DNA of 64,000 nucleotides from Porticoccaceae bacterium (lineage in GTDB: Bacteria > Pseudomonadota > Gammaproteobacteria > Pseudomonadales > Porticoccaceae): contig JAGPUQ010000002.1 of the NCBI GenBank assembly GCA_018069525.1, forward strand, positions 185,202 to 249,201, in the 5' to 3' direction. The notes below the pieces were generated by a model. That model searched no databases, was not told the origin of the DNA, and worked only from the letters and a program-made list of their open reading frames with translations. The position numbers and the translations under genes are program-made. Shown in pieces: positions 9,298 through 17,787 of this stretch (the stretch's first letter is position 1; every line of letters starts with the position of its first letter).

Positions 9298-9339
9298 CAG
9301 ACACTAAAAACCCCGCATAAGCGGGGTTTTTAGTGTCTG
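9298..9339. terminator. Bidirectional terminator between the antiporter and acnB
   Basis: A perfect 19-bp inverted repeat (arms 9298-9316 and 9321-9339) closes a 4-nt ATAA loop. The arms contain AAAAACCCCGC and GCGGGGTTTTT, so a GC-rich core is followed by a T-tract on both strands. It lies between two convergent genes and should stop transcription from each side. Confidence 0.9.
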
Positions 9340-9386
9340 CCGTATCAGGTTAAAACTGAACTTAGGGCAAGCTTAACTTAGCAAAT

Positions 9387-11984
9387 TTAAGCTACTTCAA
9401 TAATCAGCTCGGCAGCGATGCGTTTGCCATCTTCCGCAGCTTTTTGAAACGATTCAATTTGGTCAAAATTCATATAACGATAAATTTCATCTGACATTGA
9501 ATCCAGTTGTCCGGCATATTCCAGATATTCCTCTGGAGTCGGCAAGCGACCGAGTAAGCCTCCTACCGATGCCAGTTCTGCCGAGGTCAGGTAGACATTG
9601 GCGCCATCACCCAAACGGTTAGGGAAGTTACGAGTGGAGGTGGAAAGCACGGTGCAACCGGGTTGTACCCGAGCCTGATTACCCATACACAGCGAACAGC
9701 CAGGCATTTCGGTGCGAGCACCGGCACGGCCATAGATGTTGTAGTAGCCTTCTTCCATCAGGGTGTGCTCGTCCATACGAGTCGGTGGCACAATCCAGAA
9801 CTTGGCTTTTAACTCGCCGGGTTTTACTTGTTCAAGTAATTTACCCGCAGCGCGGAAGTGACCGATGTTGGTCATGCATGAGCCGATAAACACTTCGTCG
9901 ACTTTGTCGCCGGCAACGTCCGAGAGCAAGCGGGCATCGTCGGGATCGTTAGGCGCGCAAACGATGGGTTCTTTGATGTCGTCGAGATTGATTTCCACCA
10001 CGGCGGCGTACTCGGCGTCGGCATCGGCGGCCATTAACTCTGGATTAGCCAGCCACTCTTCCATTTTTATCGCGCGACGTTCCATGGTACGGGCATCGCC
10101 GTAGCCTTCGGAAATCATCGAGCGCAACATGGTGATGTTGGAGCGCAGGTATTCGGCGACGGAGTCTTCGCTCAGTTTAATGGTGCAACCGGATGCCGAG
10201 CGTTCGGCTGAAGCATCGGACAATTCAAAGGCCTGTTCGGCGGTGAGATCTTCGAGTCCTTCGATCTCGAGAATACGTCCGGAGAACATATTCTTCTTGC
10301 CTTCTTTAGCGACAGTCAGCAAACCTTGTTGAATGCCGTAGTAAGGAATGGCGTGTACCAGGTCACGCAGGGTGATGCCTGGCTGCATTTTGCCGCTAAA
10401 GCGAACCAGTATGGACTCCGGCATATCAAGGGGCATCACGCCGGTCGCGGCGGCGAAGGCCACCAGGCCCGAACCTGCTGGGAAGGAAATACCCATCGGG
10501 AAGCGGGTATGAGAATCACCGCCGGTGCCGACGGTATCCGGTAACAGCATGCGATTGAGCCAGCTGTGGATAATGCCGTCGCCGGGTTTCAAAGACACGC
10601 CGCCACGGTTGCGGATAAAGTCTGGCAACGAGTGCTGGGTTTCAATATCAACGGGTTTTGGATAGGCCGCGGTGTGGCAGAAAGACTGCATCACCAGATC
10701 GGCGGAGAAGCCGAGGCAGGCGAGGTCTTGCAATTCGTCGCGAGTCATCGGTCCAGTGGTGTCCTGGGAGCCGACTGTGGTCATGTGGGGTTCGCAGTAG
10801 GTGCCGGGGCGAATGCCCTCAATGCCACAGGCGCGACCGACCATTTTCTGGCCCAGTGTGTAACCTTTACCAGTATCTTCAGGCTGCTCGGGTACACGGA
10901 AAAGATCGGATGGCTCCATCTCCAGCGCTTCGCGAGCACGGCGGGTAAGGCCGCGACCAATAATCAGATTGATACGGCCACCGGCGCGTACTTCATCGAG
11001 GATGACGTCGGATTTAAAGGCGTATTCAGACAGTACTTCACCGCTATCGTGATCGGTGATTTTGCCTTCGTAGGGAAGAATGTCGATGACTTGCCCGGTA
11101 GCGAGTTTTTCGACGGGCGCTTCAAATACCAGCGCGCCAGAGTCTTCCATGGTGTTGAAGAAGATCGGTGCGACTTTGCCGCCGATACAAATGCCGCCAG
11201 CGCGCTTATTGGGTACGCCAGGCATATCGTCGCCGATGTACCACAACACTGAGTTGGTGGCGGATTTACGAGAGGAGCCGGTACCGACAACATCGCCGAC
11301 ATAGGCGACGGGGTGGCCGCTTTTTTCCAGGTCGATGATTTGCTGTTCGGCGTTTTCAGCACCTTCGCGAGGAATTTTGTACATGGCTTTGGCGTGCAGC
11401 GGAATATCCGGTCGCGACCAGGCATCGGGAGCGGGGGAGAGATCATCGGTATTAGTCTCGCCGGGCACTTTAAAAACGATGGAGGTGAGCTTTTCAGGGA
11501 CTTCAGTACGATTGGTAAACCATTCTGCATTGGCCCAGGATTCCATTACGGCCTTGGCGTTCGCGTTACCGGCTTTGGCTTTGGCTTCGACGTCGTGAAA
11601 GGCGTCAAACATTAGCAGCGTGTGTTTAAGTTGCTCGGCGGCTGATTCGCCCAGTTCGTTATCGTCCAGTGAATCCACCAGGGTGGTAATGTTGTAACCG
11701 CCTAGCATCATACCCAGCAATTCGACGGCCTTGGCTCGGTCAACTACGGGTGAGCTGGCCTCGCCGTTGACGATGGCGGATAAGAAACCGGCTTTAACGT
11801 ACGCAGCTTCATCAACGCCTGGGGGTACTCGGTTGGTGATCAGGTCGAGCAAAAATTCGTCTTCGCCAGCAGGGGGAGCTTTTAGCAGTTCTACCAGATC
11901 TGCTGTCCACTCGGGACTCAGGGGTTTTGGGGGTACGCCTTCGGCGCTGCGTTCTTCGATATGTTTACGGTAGGCTTCAAGCAC
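9387..11984 (-). CDS. acnB: Aconitate hydratase B
   Basis: 865 aa, the usual length of AcnB. It interconverts citrate and isocitrate in the TCA cycle. The [4Fe-4S] ligands are visible: Cys703 in IGSCMTNIGH and Cys763/Cys766 in MPGCSLCMGNQ, spaced almost as in the E. coli enzyme. The N-terminus (MLEAYRKHIEERSAEG) is the HEAT-like domain typical of the B form, and a swivel domain follows. A start at 11984 agrees with this N-terminus. A 7-bp hairpin (12043-12061) lies in the upstream leader. The gene is divergent from a DUF1289 gene, an arrangement I recall from Pseudomonas. Confidence 0.97.
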   Translation of the reverse strand: MLEAYRKHIEERSAEGVPPKPLSPEWTADLVELLKAPPAGEDEFLLDLITNRVPPGVDEAAYVKAGFLSAIVNGEASSPVVDRAKAVELLGMMLGGYNITTLVDSLDDNELGESAAEQLKHTLLMFDAFHDVEAKAKAGNANAKAVMESWANAEWFTNRTEVPEKLTSIVFKVPGETNTDDLSPAPDAWSRPDIPLHAKAMYKIPREGAENAEQQIIDLEKSGHPVAYVGDVVGTGSSRKSATNSVLWYIGDDMPGVPNKRAGGICIGGKVAPIFFNTMEDSGALVFEAPVEKLATGQVIDILPYEGKITDHDSGEVLSEYAFKSDVILDEVRAGGRINLIIGRGLTRRAREALEMEPSDLFRVPEQPEDTGKGYTLGQKMVGRACGIEGIRPGTYCEPHMTTVGSQDTTGPMTRDELQDLACLGFSADLVMQSFCHTAAYPKPVDIETQHSLPDFIRNRGGVSLKPGDGIIHSWLNRMLLPDTVGTGGDSHTRFPMGISFPAGSGLVAFAAATGVMPLDMPESILVRFSGKMQPGITLRDLVHAIPYYGIQQGLLTVAKEGKKNMFSGRILEIEGLEDLTAEQAFELSDASAERSASGCTIKLSEDSVAEYLRSNITMLRSMISEGYGDARTMERRAIKMEEWLANPELMAADADAEYAAVVEINLDDIKEPIVCAPNDPDDARLLSDVAGDKVDEVFIGSCMTNIGHFRAAGKLLEQVKPGELKAKFWIVPPTRMDEHTLMEEGYYNIYGRAGARTEMPGCSLCMGNQARVQPGCTVLSTSTRNFPNRLGDGANVYLTSAELASVGGLLGRLPTPEEYLEYAGQLDSMSDEIYRYMNFDQIESFQKAAEDGKRIAAELIIEVA

Positions 11985-12195
11985 AATTGCTTCCTCTGAT
12001 TGGCGGATGGTACCAGCTGCGGGGGTAACCGCATGCGGGGCTATCGGCGACGTACGCCGATGGTGGGCTGCTTGCCCGGGGGCGCGATTTTACCTCAAAT
12101 AACTGGCGCTGTAATGGCCGAATAGTGATTAATAGATCAGCATTTAGTAGCGATAGCGTGGCTTGATGTAGCGGGCCTGTAGTAAAGTAGGGCCT

Positions 12196-12741
12196 ATGGT
12201 TCAAAATCAAAAAAACTCCTCTATTAAAATCCTGGCTACTGATGAAAATCAGGGGAAGGTTAAGGCTAGGTCGGGGCCCAGGTCCCAGACGGCTAAAACA
12301 CCCTGCATTGGAATTTGTTCGTCCGGGATCGGTGACAACGTGTGCCGTGGCTGTATGCGCTTTGAACACGAGGTGATTCGCTGGAACGGGTATTCGCTTA
12401 ACGAGCGCCAGTGCATCCTGGATCGCATTGACTCTTTCTTAATTCAAATTGTCAAAAATAAGCTAGAACTTATTGATTTTAATAAGTTAAAATTTGAGAT
12501 TTCTAGCCTAAAGGTCCCGTGTAATGAGGCCTGGTCGCCCCATCGACTGCTCTACGAGTTGCTTAGATTGTGTGCCAGTCAGATCGTCGAAACGCAGAGT
12601 TATGGCTTTCGTTTGACCCCGGAAGTGGCGCATTTGAGCCTGGTGGAGATAAAGCGCGATATAGAAGTTGAGTGGCATGCCCTTTCCAACGCGCACTATG
12701 AGCGCTATATTGCACCGGGATTAGTAGGGCCTGTAGTATAG
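12196..12741 (+). CDS. DUF1289 cysteine-motif protein with extra C-terminal region
   Basis: 181 aa. Residues ~36-75 match the DUF1289 pattern: TPCIGICSSG, then VCRGCMRF. The four cysteines at 37, 41, 50 and 53 look like a metal or iron-sulfur site. Most DUF1289 proteins are only 60-100 aa; here about 100 further residues follow with no domain I recognise. The N-terminal ~35 residues are polar and may be disordered. The function is unknown. Its position beside acnB, an Fe-S enzyme, is suggestive only. Confidence 0.72.
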   Translation: MVQNQKNSSIKILATDENQGKVKARSGPRSQTAKTPCIGICSSGIGDNVCRGCMRFEHEVIRWNGYSLNERQCILDRIDSFLIQIVKNKLELIDFNKLKFEISSLKVPCNEAWSPHRLLYELLRLCASQIVETQSYGFRLTPEVAHLSLVEIKRDIEVEWHALSNAHYERYIAPGLVGPVV

Positions 12742-12998
12742 CGGGTAGTAATAGTATAAAAGGCAGTAAAAAGTTAAGCTGGGGCGGTTAGTTCTCGTTA
12801 GCTCTCCTTAAGTGTGGAAATCTGGCAAGGTCTATACCAAGCTCTATGCAAGTTCTATGGATGAAGCCGCCCAGTTACGGTAATAGAACTGAACCCCAGG
12901 GATAATAAGTAAAACTAATATCTAGAGTTAAGGAGCTGGGTGCAGCCTGACTCAGTGATTTGTCCACAGATCGATCAGTAGAATAAAGAGATAGCAAT

Positions 12999-13643
12999 AT
13001 GATCAAGGTTCACGGTTTTCCGGTCAGTAATTATTACAACATGGTTAAATTTGCTTTGCTTGAGAAGGGCTTTGAATACGAAGAGGTATTGACGCGCCCC
13101 AGTCAAGATGGCGAATTTCTCAGTAAAAGCCCCATGGGCAAGGTGCCTTGCCTGGAAGTGCGGGAGGGTTTCTTGACGGAAACCAACGTAATTTTAGAAT
13201 TTATTGAGGACACCTTCTGGGGCCATGCTCTGTTCCCGGAAGATGCCTTTGGTAAAGCCAAAGTACGTGAGCTAATGAAGGCCTCCGAACTTTATCTGGA
13301 ACTGCCGGCTCGAGAATTATTTGGTGCAGTGTTTTTTGGTCGCCCAGTCAGCGATGACAGCAAGGCTTCGGTCGGAGAAAAACTCGACAAAGGTACAGCG
13401 GCACTGAACAAATTACTGACATTTACGCCCTATGCCGCAGGTTCGGCGATGACTTACGCCGATATTATGCTGTATTACACGGTAACTCTGGCTGAAGTTG
13501 CGGTGCAACAGGTTTACGGTAAATCACTTTACGATGACCTGCCTGGCGCTACCGAGTGGCTGGAGCTGATGGAAAAAAATTCCAATGTTCAGCAAATCAA
13601 CAGGGATCGCGATACCGCCCTGGAAAAAATGAAACAAGGCTAG
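12999..13643 (+). CDS. Glutathione S-transferase family protein
   Basis: 214 aa. The N-terminal thioredoxin-like domain has the glutathione-binding cis-proline motif SPMGKVPCLE and the downstream TETNVILEFIE helix. An all-helical C-terminal domain follows. It is a soluble enzyme that would conjugate or reduce electrophiles with glutathione. A ribosome-binding-like AAAGAG precedes the ATG. The 257-bp gap upstream contains no gene I can support. It may be co-expressed with miaE, 106 bp away, but an imperfect hairpin (13642-13663) lies between them. Confidence 0.82.
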   Translation: MIKVHGFPVSNYYNMVKFALLEKGFEYEEVLTRPSQDGEFLSKSPMGKVPCLEVREGFLTETNVILEFIEDTFWGHALFPEDAFGKAKVRELMKASELYLELPARELFGAVFFGRPVSDDSKASVGEKLDKGTAALNKLLTFTPYAAGSAMTYADIMLYYTVTLAEVAVQQVYGKSLYDDLPGATEWLELMEKNSNVQQINRDRDTALEKMKQG

Positions 13644-13663
13644 GACATCCTTATGGATGTTCT
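13642..13663 (+). terminator. Weak hairpin after the GST gene
   Basis: A 9-bp imperfect stem (AGGACATCC with GGATGTTCT, one G-T pair) and a TTAT loop begin at the stop codon. Only a short T run follows, so termination would be partial at best. Confidence 0.35.
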
Positions 13664-13749
13664 TTAGGCCGTCGGTTTGAGTAGCTGCTTATTTAAGCCG
13701 CTGTCTATAGTAAGTAAAATATAAAGAAGTATTGGAGTGAATAGGCCGG

Positions 13750-14355
13750 GTGAGCGATGTTAATGAAATCCACCAGTTTTTAGGCTGTAAAACCCCTGCT
13801 TCCTGGATACAGGCTGCGCTCAAGGATCAGTCGTTACTGCTGCTTGATCACGCCAACTGCGAAAAGAAAGCGGCGAGTACAGCGCTTAATCTAATGTATC
13901 GCTATAGCGATAATTTCGAACTTCTCAATAAAATGTCGCGCCTTGCGCGGGAAGAGCTGCGCCATTTCGAACAGGTGCTGGCGCTGATCAAAGGTCGTGG
14001 CATTGAATTTCGACACGTTACCGCCTCGCGCTATGCCGGTGGTTTGCACACCAATATTCGCACCTCCGAGCCCGGCAAATTAATTGATACTTTAATCGTT
14101 GGCGCTTTAATTGAAGCTCGATCCTGCGAGCGCTTCGCCTGCATTGCCCCTCATCTCGATACTGAATTACAGGACTTTTATCTCTCCCTGTTGAAATCCG
14201 AGTCGCGACATTTTCGGGATTATCTTGCGCTGGCCAGGCAGGCCGCGCAGGGTTCTATCGAGGATCGAATTGAGTTTTTTGTCGAGAAAGAACAGGTTTT
14301 AATCGAATCTAGCGATTCTCAATTGCGCTTTCACTCGGGCGTGCCTGTGGTTTAA
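13750..14355 (+). CDS. miaE: tRNA-(ms2io6A)-hydroxylase MiaE
   Basis: 201 aa from GTG, preceded by GGAGTG. It is a ferritin-like four-helix protein with all diiron ligands visible: Glu38, Glu69 and His72 (ExxH), Glu122, Glu151 and His154 (second ExxH). MiaE hydroxylates the isopentenyl side chain of ms2i6A at position 37 of tRNAs reading UNN codons, using oxygen. The length and ligand spacing are standard, so it should be active. Its substrate must be made by MiaA/MiaB, which are not in this window. Confidence 0.93.
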   Translation: MSDVNEIHQFLGCKTPASWIQAALKDQSLLLLDHANCEKKAASTALNLMYRYSDNFELLNKMSRLAREELRHFEQVLALIKGRGIEFRHVTASRYAGGLHTNIRTSEPGKLIDTLIVGALIEARSCERFACIAPHLDTELQDFYLSLLKSESRHFRDYLALARQAAQGSIEDRIEFFVEKEQVLIESSDSQLRFHSGVPVV

Positions 14356-14357
14356 CG

Positions 14358-14415
14358 ATAATGTTTTCTATTTAATTATAATATTTTCTGTTTAATTATA
14401 ATATTTTTCGACGAC
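14358..14415. repeat. 20-bp AT-rich tandem repeat between miaE and lpxH
   Basis: Unit ATAATGTTTTCTATTTAATT (14358-14377) is followed by ATAATATTTTCTGTTTAATT (14378-14397), then a partial third copy. The T-rich plus strand lies just after miaE and may also aid transcript ending. Confidence 0.6.
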
Positions 14416-14434
14416 AGGAAAAGTTAGTTTAAGA

Positions 14435-15238
14435 CTATTCGCCAGGGTGAATCACAAAACTTTCTAAAGCCACATCCCCGGCATCAGTGAGTGTTGCCAG
14501 CCAGCCTTGCTGTTCCGTCCAGTCGCCCAGCACAATTCGTTCGACTGATTTAGCATTGCCTTTAATATTACCTTTGGTATCGCCTAGTTCGATTGCGTGG
14601 CGGCCGGGTCGGTGGGTATGGCCGTGAATCATAATGTCCGCAGAGTGCTCAACAAATTGTTGTTTAACGGTTTCGGCGTTCACATCCATTATGTATTCCG
14701 CCTTATTGTTATTGCTCTGCTGGCTTTTAGCGCGACCTTTTTCGGCAATATCACGGCGTATTTTTTGGGGTAGTTTACCCAATAGACTCAGTAATAGCGG
14801 CTTGCGGATTATGCGGCGATATTTTTGATAACTAATGTCGTCACTGCACAGGGTGTCGCCGTGCATCAATAGAATGCGCTTGCCGTTAACGTCTATGTGG
14901 TGAGCGTCGCTCAACAAGGTGCAGCTGGTTTCTTCCGAGAAGCGCTTGCCGATGGCAAAGTCACGATTGCCGTGAATAAAATAAAGCGCCACACCGCGCT
15001 GGCTCAATTGCTTGAGTGCGGCGATGATGCGGCGAGGCAGGGGGTCGGGATTGTCGTCCCCCCACCAGGCTTCAAACAGGTCGCCGAGGATGTATAAGGC
15101 TTCGGCGTGAATGGCTTGCTGATCTAGAAAGTCAAAAAAAGCCTCGGCCACCGCAGGCTGTTCAGGCCTGAGGTGGAGGTCGGATATAAACAGTGCTTTT
15201 ATTGGTCTAGCACTATTATTCAAGTCACTGGCCTTCAA
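14435..15238 (-). CDS. lpxH: UDP-2,3-diacylglucosamine diphosphatase
   Basis: 267 aa calcineurin-like phosphoesterase. Metal ligands are in the expected order: Asp20 and His22 (ISDLHL), Asp53 (GDLFEAWWGDD), Asn91 (GNRDF), His126 (MHGDTL), His205 and His207 (IHGHTHRP). It cleaves UDP-2,3-diacylglucosamine to lipid X at the inner membrane in lipid A synthesis. About 25 residues longer than the E. coli enzyme, mainly an Asn/Gln-rich loop near 172-180 and a few N-terminal residues. It lies just downstream of ppiB on the same strand, a pairing I recall from Pseudomonas. Confidence 0.94.
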   Translation of the reverse strand: MKASDLNNSARPIKALFISDLHLRPEQPAVAEAFFDFLDQQAIHAEALYILGDLFEAWWGDDNPDPLPRRIIAALKQLSQRGVALYFIHGNRDFAIGKRFSEETSCTLLSDAHHIDVNGKRILLMHGDTLCSDDISYQKYRRIIRKPLLLSLLGKLPQKIRRDIAEKGRAKSQQSNNNKAEYIMDVNAETVKQQFVEHSADIMIHGHTHRPGRHAIELGDTKGNIKGNAKSVERIVLGDWTEQQGWLATLTDAGDVALESFVIHPGE

Positions 15239-15253
15239 GCGGCATCCAATAAC

Positions 15254-15775
15254 TTAGCGATCGGCATAGGCCTCGGATATGGTGACGGCATCGATAGTGA
15301 CATCATTTTCGGGGACATCTTGATGATGGCCGGCGGAGCCAGTGGGAACTTCTTTGATTTCATTTACCGCATCCATGCCCTCAACGACCTTGGCGAATAC
15401 CGCATAGCCCCAACCCTGGGGGTTTTTGTCGGTGTGGTTCAAAAATACGTTGTCAGCCACGTTGATAAAAAACTGGGATGAAGCCGAGTGTGGATCCTGA
15501 GTTCTGGCCATAGCCAGAGTGCCTATCTCGTTCTTTAAGCCATTGTCGGCTTCGTTTTCAATGGCCCCGCGACTTTCTTTTTCGCTCATGTCGCTGAGCA
15601 TACCGCCACCCTGAACCATAAAACCGTCGATGACCCGATGAAAGATCGTTCCGGTATAGAAACCGTCACGGCAATATTGCAGAAAATTGGCAGAGCTCAT
15701 GGGGGCTTTCTCGAAATCGAGTTCGATGACGATTTCGCCGTAGTTGGTGTGTAAAGTGATCATATTGTCGGCCAT
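15254..15775 (-). CDS. ppiB: Cyclophilin-type peptidyl-prolyl isomerase
   Basis: 173 aa single-domain cyclophilin with the active-site Arg in FHRVI (45-49) and FMVQGG (52-57). The substrate-pocket sequences SASSQFFI and [11 protein letters not shown] are also present. There is no signal peptide, so the cytoplasmic PpiB type. It catalyses cis-trans isomerisation of proline bonds. The start at 15775 ([11 protein letters not shown]) matches the family; the ATG 12 bases inside is also possible. Its 15-bp gap to lpxH indicates an operon. It is transcribed away from glnS. Confidence 0.93.
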   Translation of the reverse strand: MADNMITLHTNYGEIVIELDFEKAPMSSANFLQYCRDGFYTGTIFHRVIDGFMVQGGGMLSDMSEKESRGAIENEADNGLKNEIGTLAMARTQDPHSASSQFFINVADNVFLNHTDKNPQGWGYAVFAKVVEGMDAVNEIKEVPTGSAGHHQDVPENDVTIDAVTISEAYADR

Positions 15776-15989
15776 TGGGTGTCAGTAGAAGAGGAGGGGA
15801 ATGATAAGCGCTTGGACAGCAGATTGGAATGCTGGTTGCCGATTTACGGTGTGACATTCCCTCATAGGGCGTCGCCTCACCTCATATGGGCGCTCTGGAT
15901 TTTTAAAGTGGGGATGGGAGTAGGGCTGGGAGTACGACTGAGAGACTGCTAGATATATGCTCGAAGTCTGCTTTAGTGTTAAGCAGGAG

Positions 15990-16018
15990 TTTCGCCAGGA
16001 CGGTGGCAGGGCTATAAT
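15990..16018 (+). promoter_or_regulatory. Possible promoter of glnS-cysS
   Basis: A consensus -10 TATAAT lies at 16013-16018 with 17 bp to a poor -35 (TTTCGC, 15990-15995). It is 78 bp upstream of the glnS start, in the 320-bp gap between ppiB and glnS. The rest of that gap holds nothing I can name. Confidence 0.45.
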
Positions 16019-16096
16019 TCGCGGCTAATGTGCTAATACTAATCCGCTAATATAGTGCGTGGGCAAATTTCTGCCTGCTCTGAGCCAGAAGGCCTT

Positions 16097-17782
16097 ATGA
16101 CCGTCGACAAAACCTCTATTGAGAAGCCCCATAATTTTATCCAACAGATTATCGAGAAGGATCTTGCCGAAGGCCGGGTGGCTAAGGTCGTTACGCGCTT
16201 TCCTCCAGAGCCCAATGGCTATCTCCATATCGGTCACGCTAAAGCCATCTGCGTGAATTTTGGCCTGGCGCAAGCCTACGGTGGGGTGTGCAACCTACGT
16301 TTTGATGACACCAACCCCGAGGCCGAGAGTGAAGACTACGTCAACGCCATTATCGAGGATGTGCGCTGGCTGGGTTTTGAATGGGATGGCGAGATTCGTT
16401 ACGCGTCGGATTATTTTGCCCAGCTCTACACCTGGGCGCAATACCTGATTGGCGAGGGCAAGGCTTATATCTGTGAGCTAACCCCGCAACAGACTCGGGA
16501 ATATCGCGGTACCTTGACCGAAGCCGGTAAAAACAGCCCTTTCCGGGAGCGTCCGGCGGAGGAGAGCCTGGCCCTGCTGGAGCAAATGCGCGATGGAGAG
16601 ATTGCCGAGGGCAAGATGACCTTGCGTGCCAAAGTGGATATGGCATCTCCGAATATCAATCTGCGCGATCCAGTGTTGTATCGGGTTAAACGTATAGCCC
16701 ATCACCGGGTTGGCGACGGCTGGAATATTTATCCCTCTTACGATTTTGCCCACGGGCAAGAGGACGCCATTGAAGGCGTCAGTCACTCTATTTGTACCCT
16801 GGAATTTGCCGACCACCGACCTTTGTACGACTGGTTTACTGCCAACCTGCCGGTGCCATCAACGCCGCATCAGTATGAATTTGGCCGTTTGAACCTCAGT
16901 TATACCGTCACCAGCAAGCGTAAATTAAAACAATTGGTCGATGAAAAACAGGTTGAGGCCTGGGACGATCCCCGCATGCCGACTTTGTCGGGTTTGCGGC
17001 GACGTGGGGTTAGCGCGCAGGCCGTGCGCGAGTTTTGCGAAAGCCTTGCGGTTGCCAAAACCGATGGCGTGGTGGATATGGCGCAGCTTGATCATTTTAT
17101 TCGTCACGACCTTAACGACAATGCGCCCCGAGCGATGTGTGTGTTACATCCGCTGAAAGTAACGGTGAGCAATTGGCCGGAAGGCGAAGTCGAAACACTC
17201 ACCGCAAGTTGCCATCCCAATCGAGATGATTTGGGTAGCCGAGAACTGAGCTTTACTCGAACCTTATATATCGACCGCAACGATTTTTCGGAAGACAGTA
17301 GTCTGTCCCGTAAAAAATTCAAACGCCTGGTGCTGGGTGAATGGGTGCGACTGCGCGGTGGCTATGTGCTAAAAGCCGAAGAAGTGATTCGCGATGGGAG
17401 CGGTGAGATAAGCGAGATTCTGGCGAGTATTGTGCCCAATACCGTTGGTGAGAACCCGCCCGAAGGTATTAAGCCCCGGGGCGTTATTCACTGGGTATCG
17501 GCGGAGCAAAGCATTGATTGCGAAGTACGTTTGTACGATCGACTATTCAGCGATGCGAACCCGGACTCGGGTGATAAGAACTTTCTCGATGCCATTAATC
17601 CCGATTCGTTAGAAGTGCTGAAGGGCTGTAAGGCAGAAGCAAGTCTTGCCACGGCGCAAATCGAACAAGCCTACCAATTTGAGCGGGAAGGTTATTTTTG
17701 CCTGGACAAAGACAGTGAGGACGGCAAATTTATTTTTAACCGCACCATATCCCTTCGGGATAACTGGCAGAGTAAGGTTTAA
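16097..17782 (+). CDS. glnS: Glutaminyl-tRNA synthetase
   Basis: 561 aa from the ATG at 16097, preceded by AGAAGG. An upstream in-frame GTG would add 14 poorly conserved residues. It is a class I synthetase with HIGH at residues 44-47 (YLHIGHAK) and a KMSKS-equivalent at about 271-275 (VTSKRKLK). Other family blocks such as RFDDTNPE and GYSHSI-like regions are in place, and the C-terminal beta-barrel anticodon-binding domains are complete. It charges tRNA-Gln in the cytoplasm. cysS follows after 5 bp, clearly one transcript. Confidence 0.97.
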   Translation: MTVDKTSIEKPHNFIQQIIEKDLAEGRVAKVVTRFPPEPNGYLHIGHAKAICVNFGLAQAYGGVCNLRFDDTNPEAESEDYVNAIIEDVRWLGFEWDGEIRYASDYFAQLYTWAQYLIGEGKAYICELTPQQTREYRGTLTEAGKNSPFRERPAEESLALLEQMRDGEIAEGKMTLRAKVDMASPNINLRDPVLYRVKRIAHHRVGDGWNIYPSYDFAHGQEDAIEGVSHSICTLEFADHRPLYDWFTANLPVPSTPHQYEFGRLNLSYTVTSKRKLKQLVDEKQVEAWDDPRMPTLSGLRRRGVSAQAVREFCESLAVAKTDGVVDMAQLDHFIRHDLNDNAPRAMCVLHPLKVTVSNWPEGEVETLTASCHPNRDDLGSRELSFTRTLYIDRNDFSEDSSLSRKKFKRLVLGEWVRLRGGYVLKAEEVIRDGSGEISEILASIVPNTVGENPPEGIKPRGVIHWVSAEQSIDCEVRLYDRLFSDANPDSGDKNFLDAINPDSLEVLKGCKAEASLATAQIEQAYQFEREGYFCLDKDSEDGKFIFNRTISLRDNWQSKV

Positions 17783-17787
17783 CCACG

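Noticed and set aside
10566..11252. A 228-codon open frame on the plus strand opposite acnB
   Set aside because: It has no ribosome-binding site, reads as unlikely protein, and mirrors the codon pattern of the certain acnB gene.
12043..12061. Iron-responsive-type hairpin in the acnB leader
   Set aside because: Only 7 bp, without the known loop or bulge; noted but not supported.
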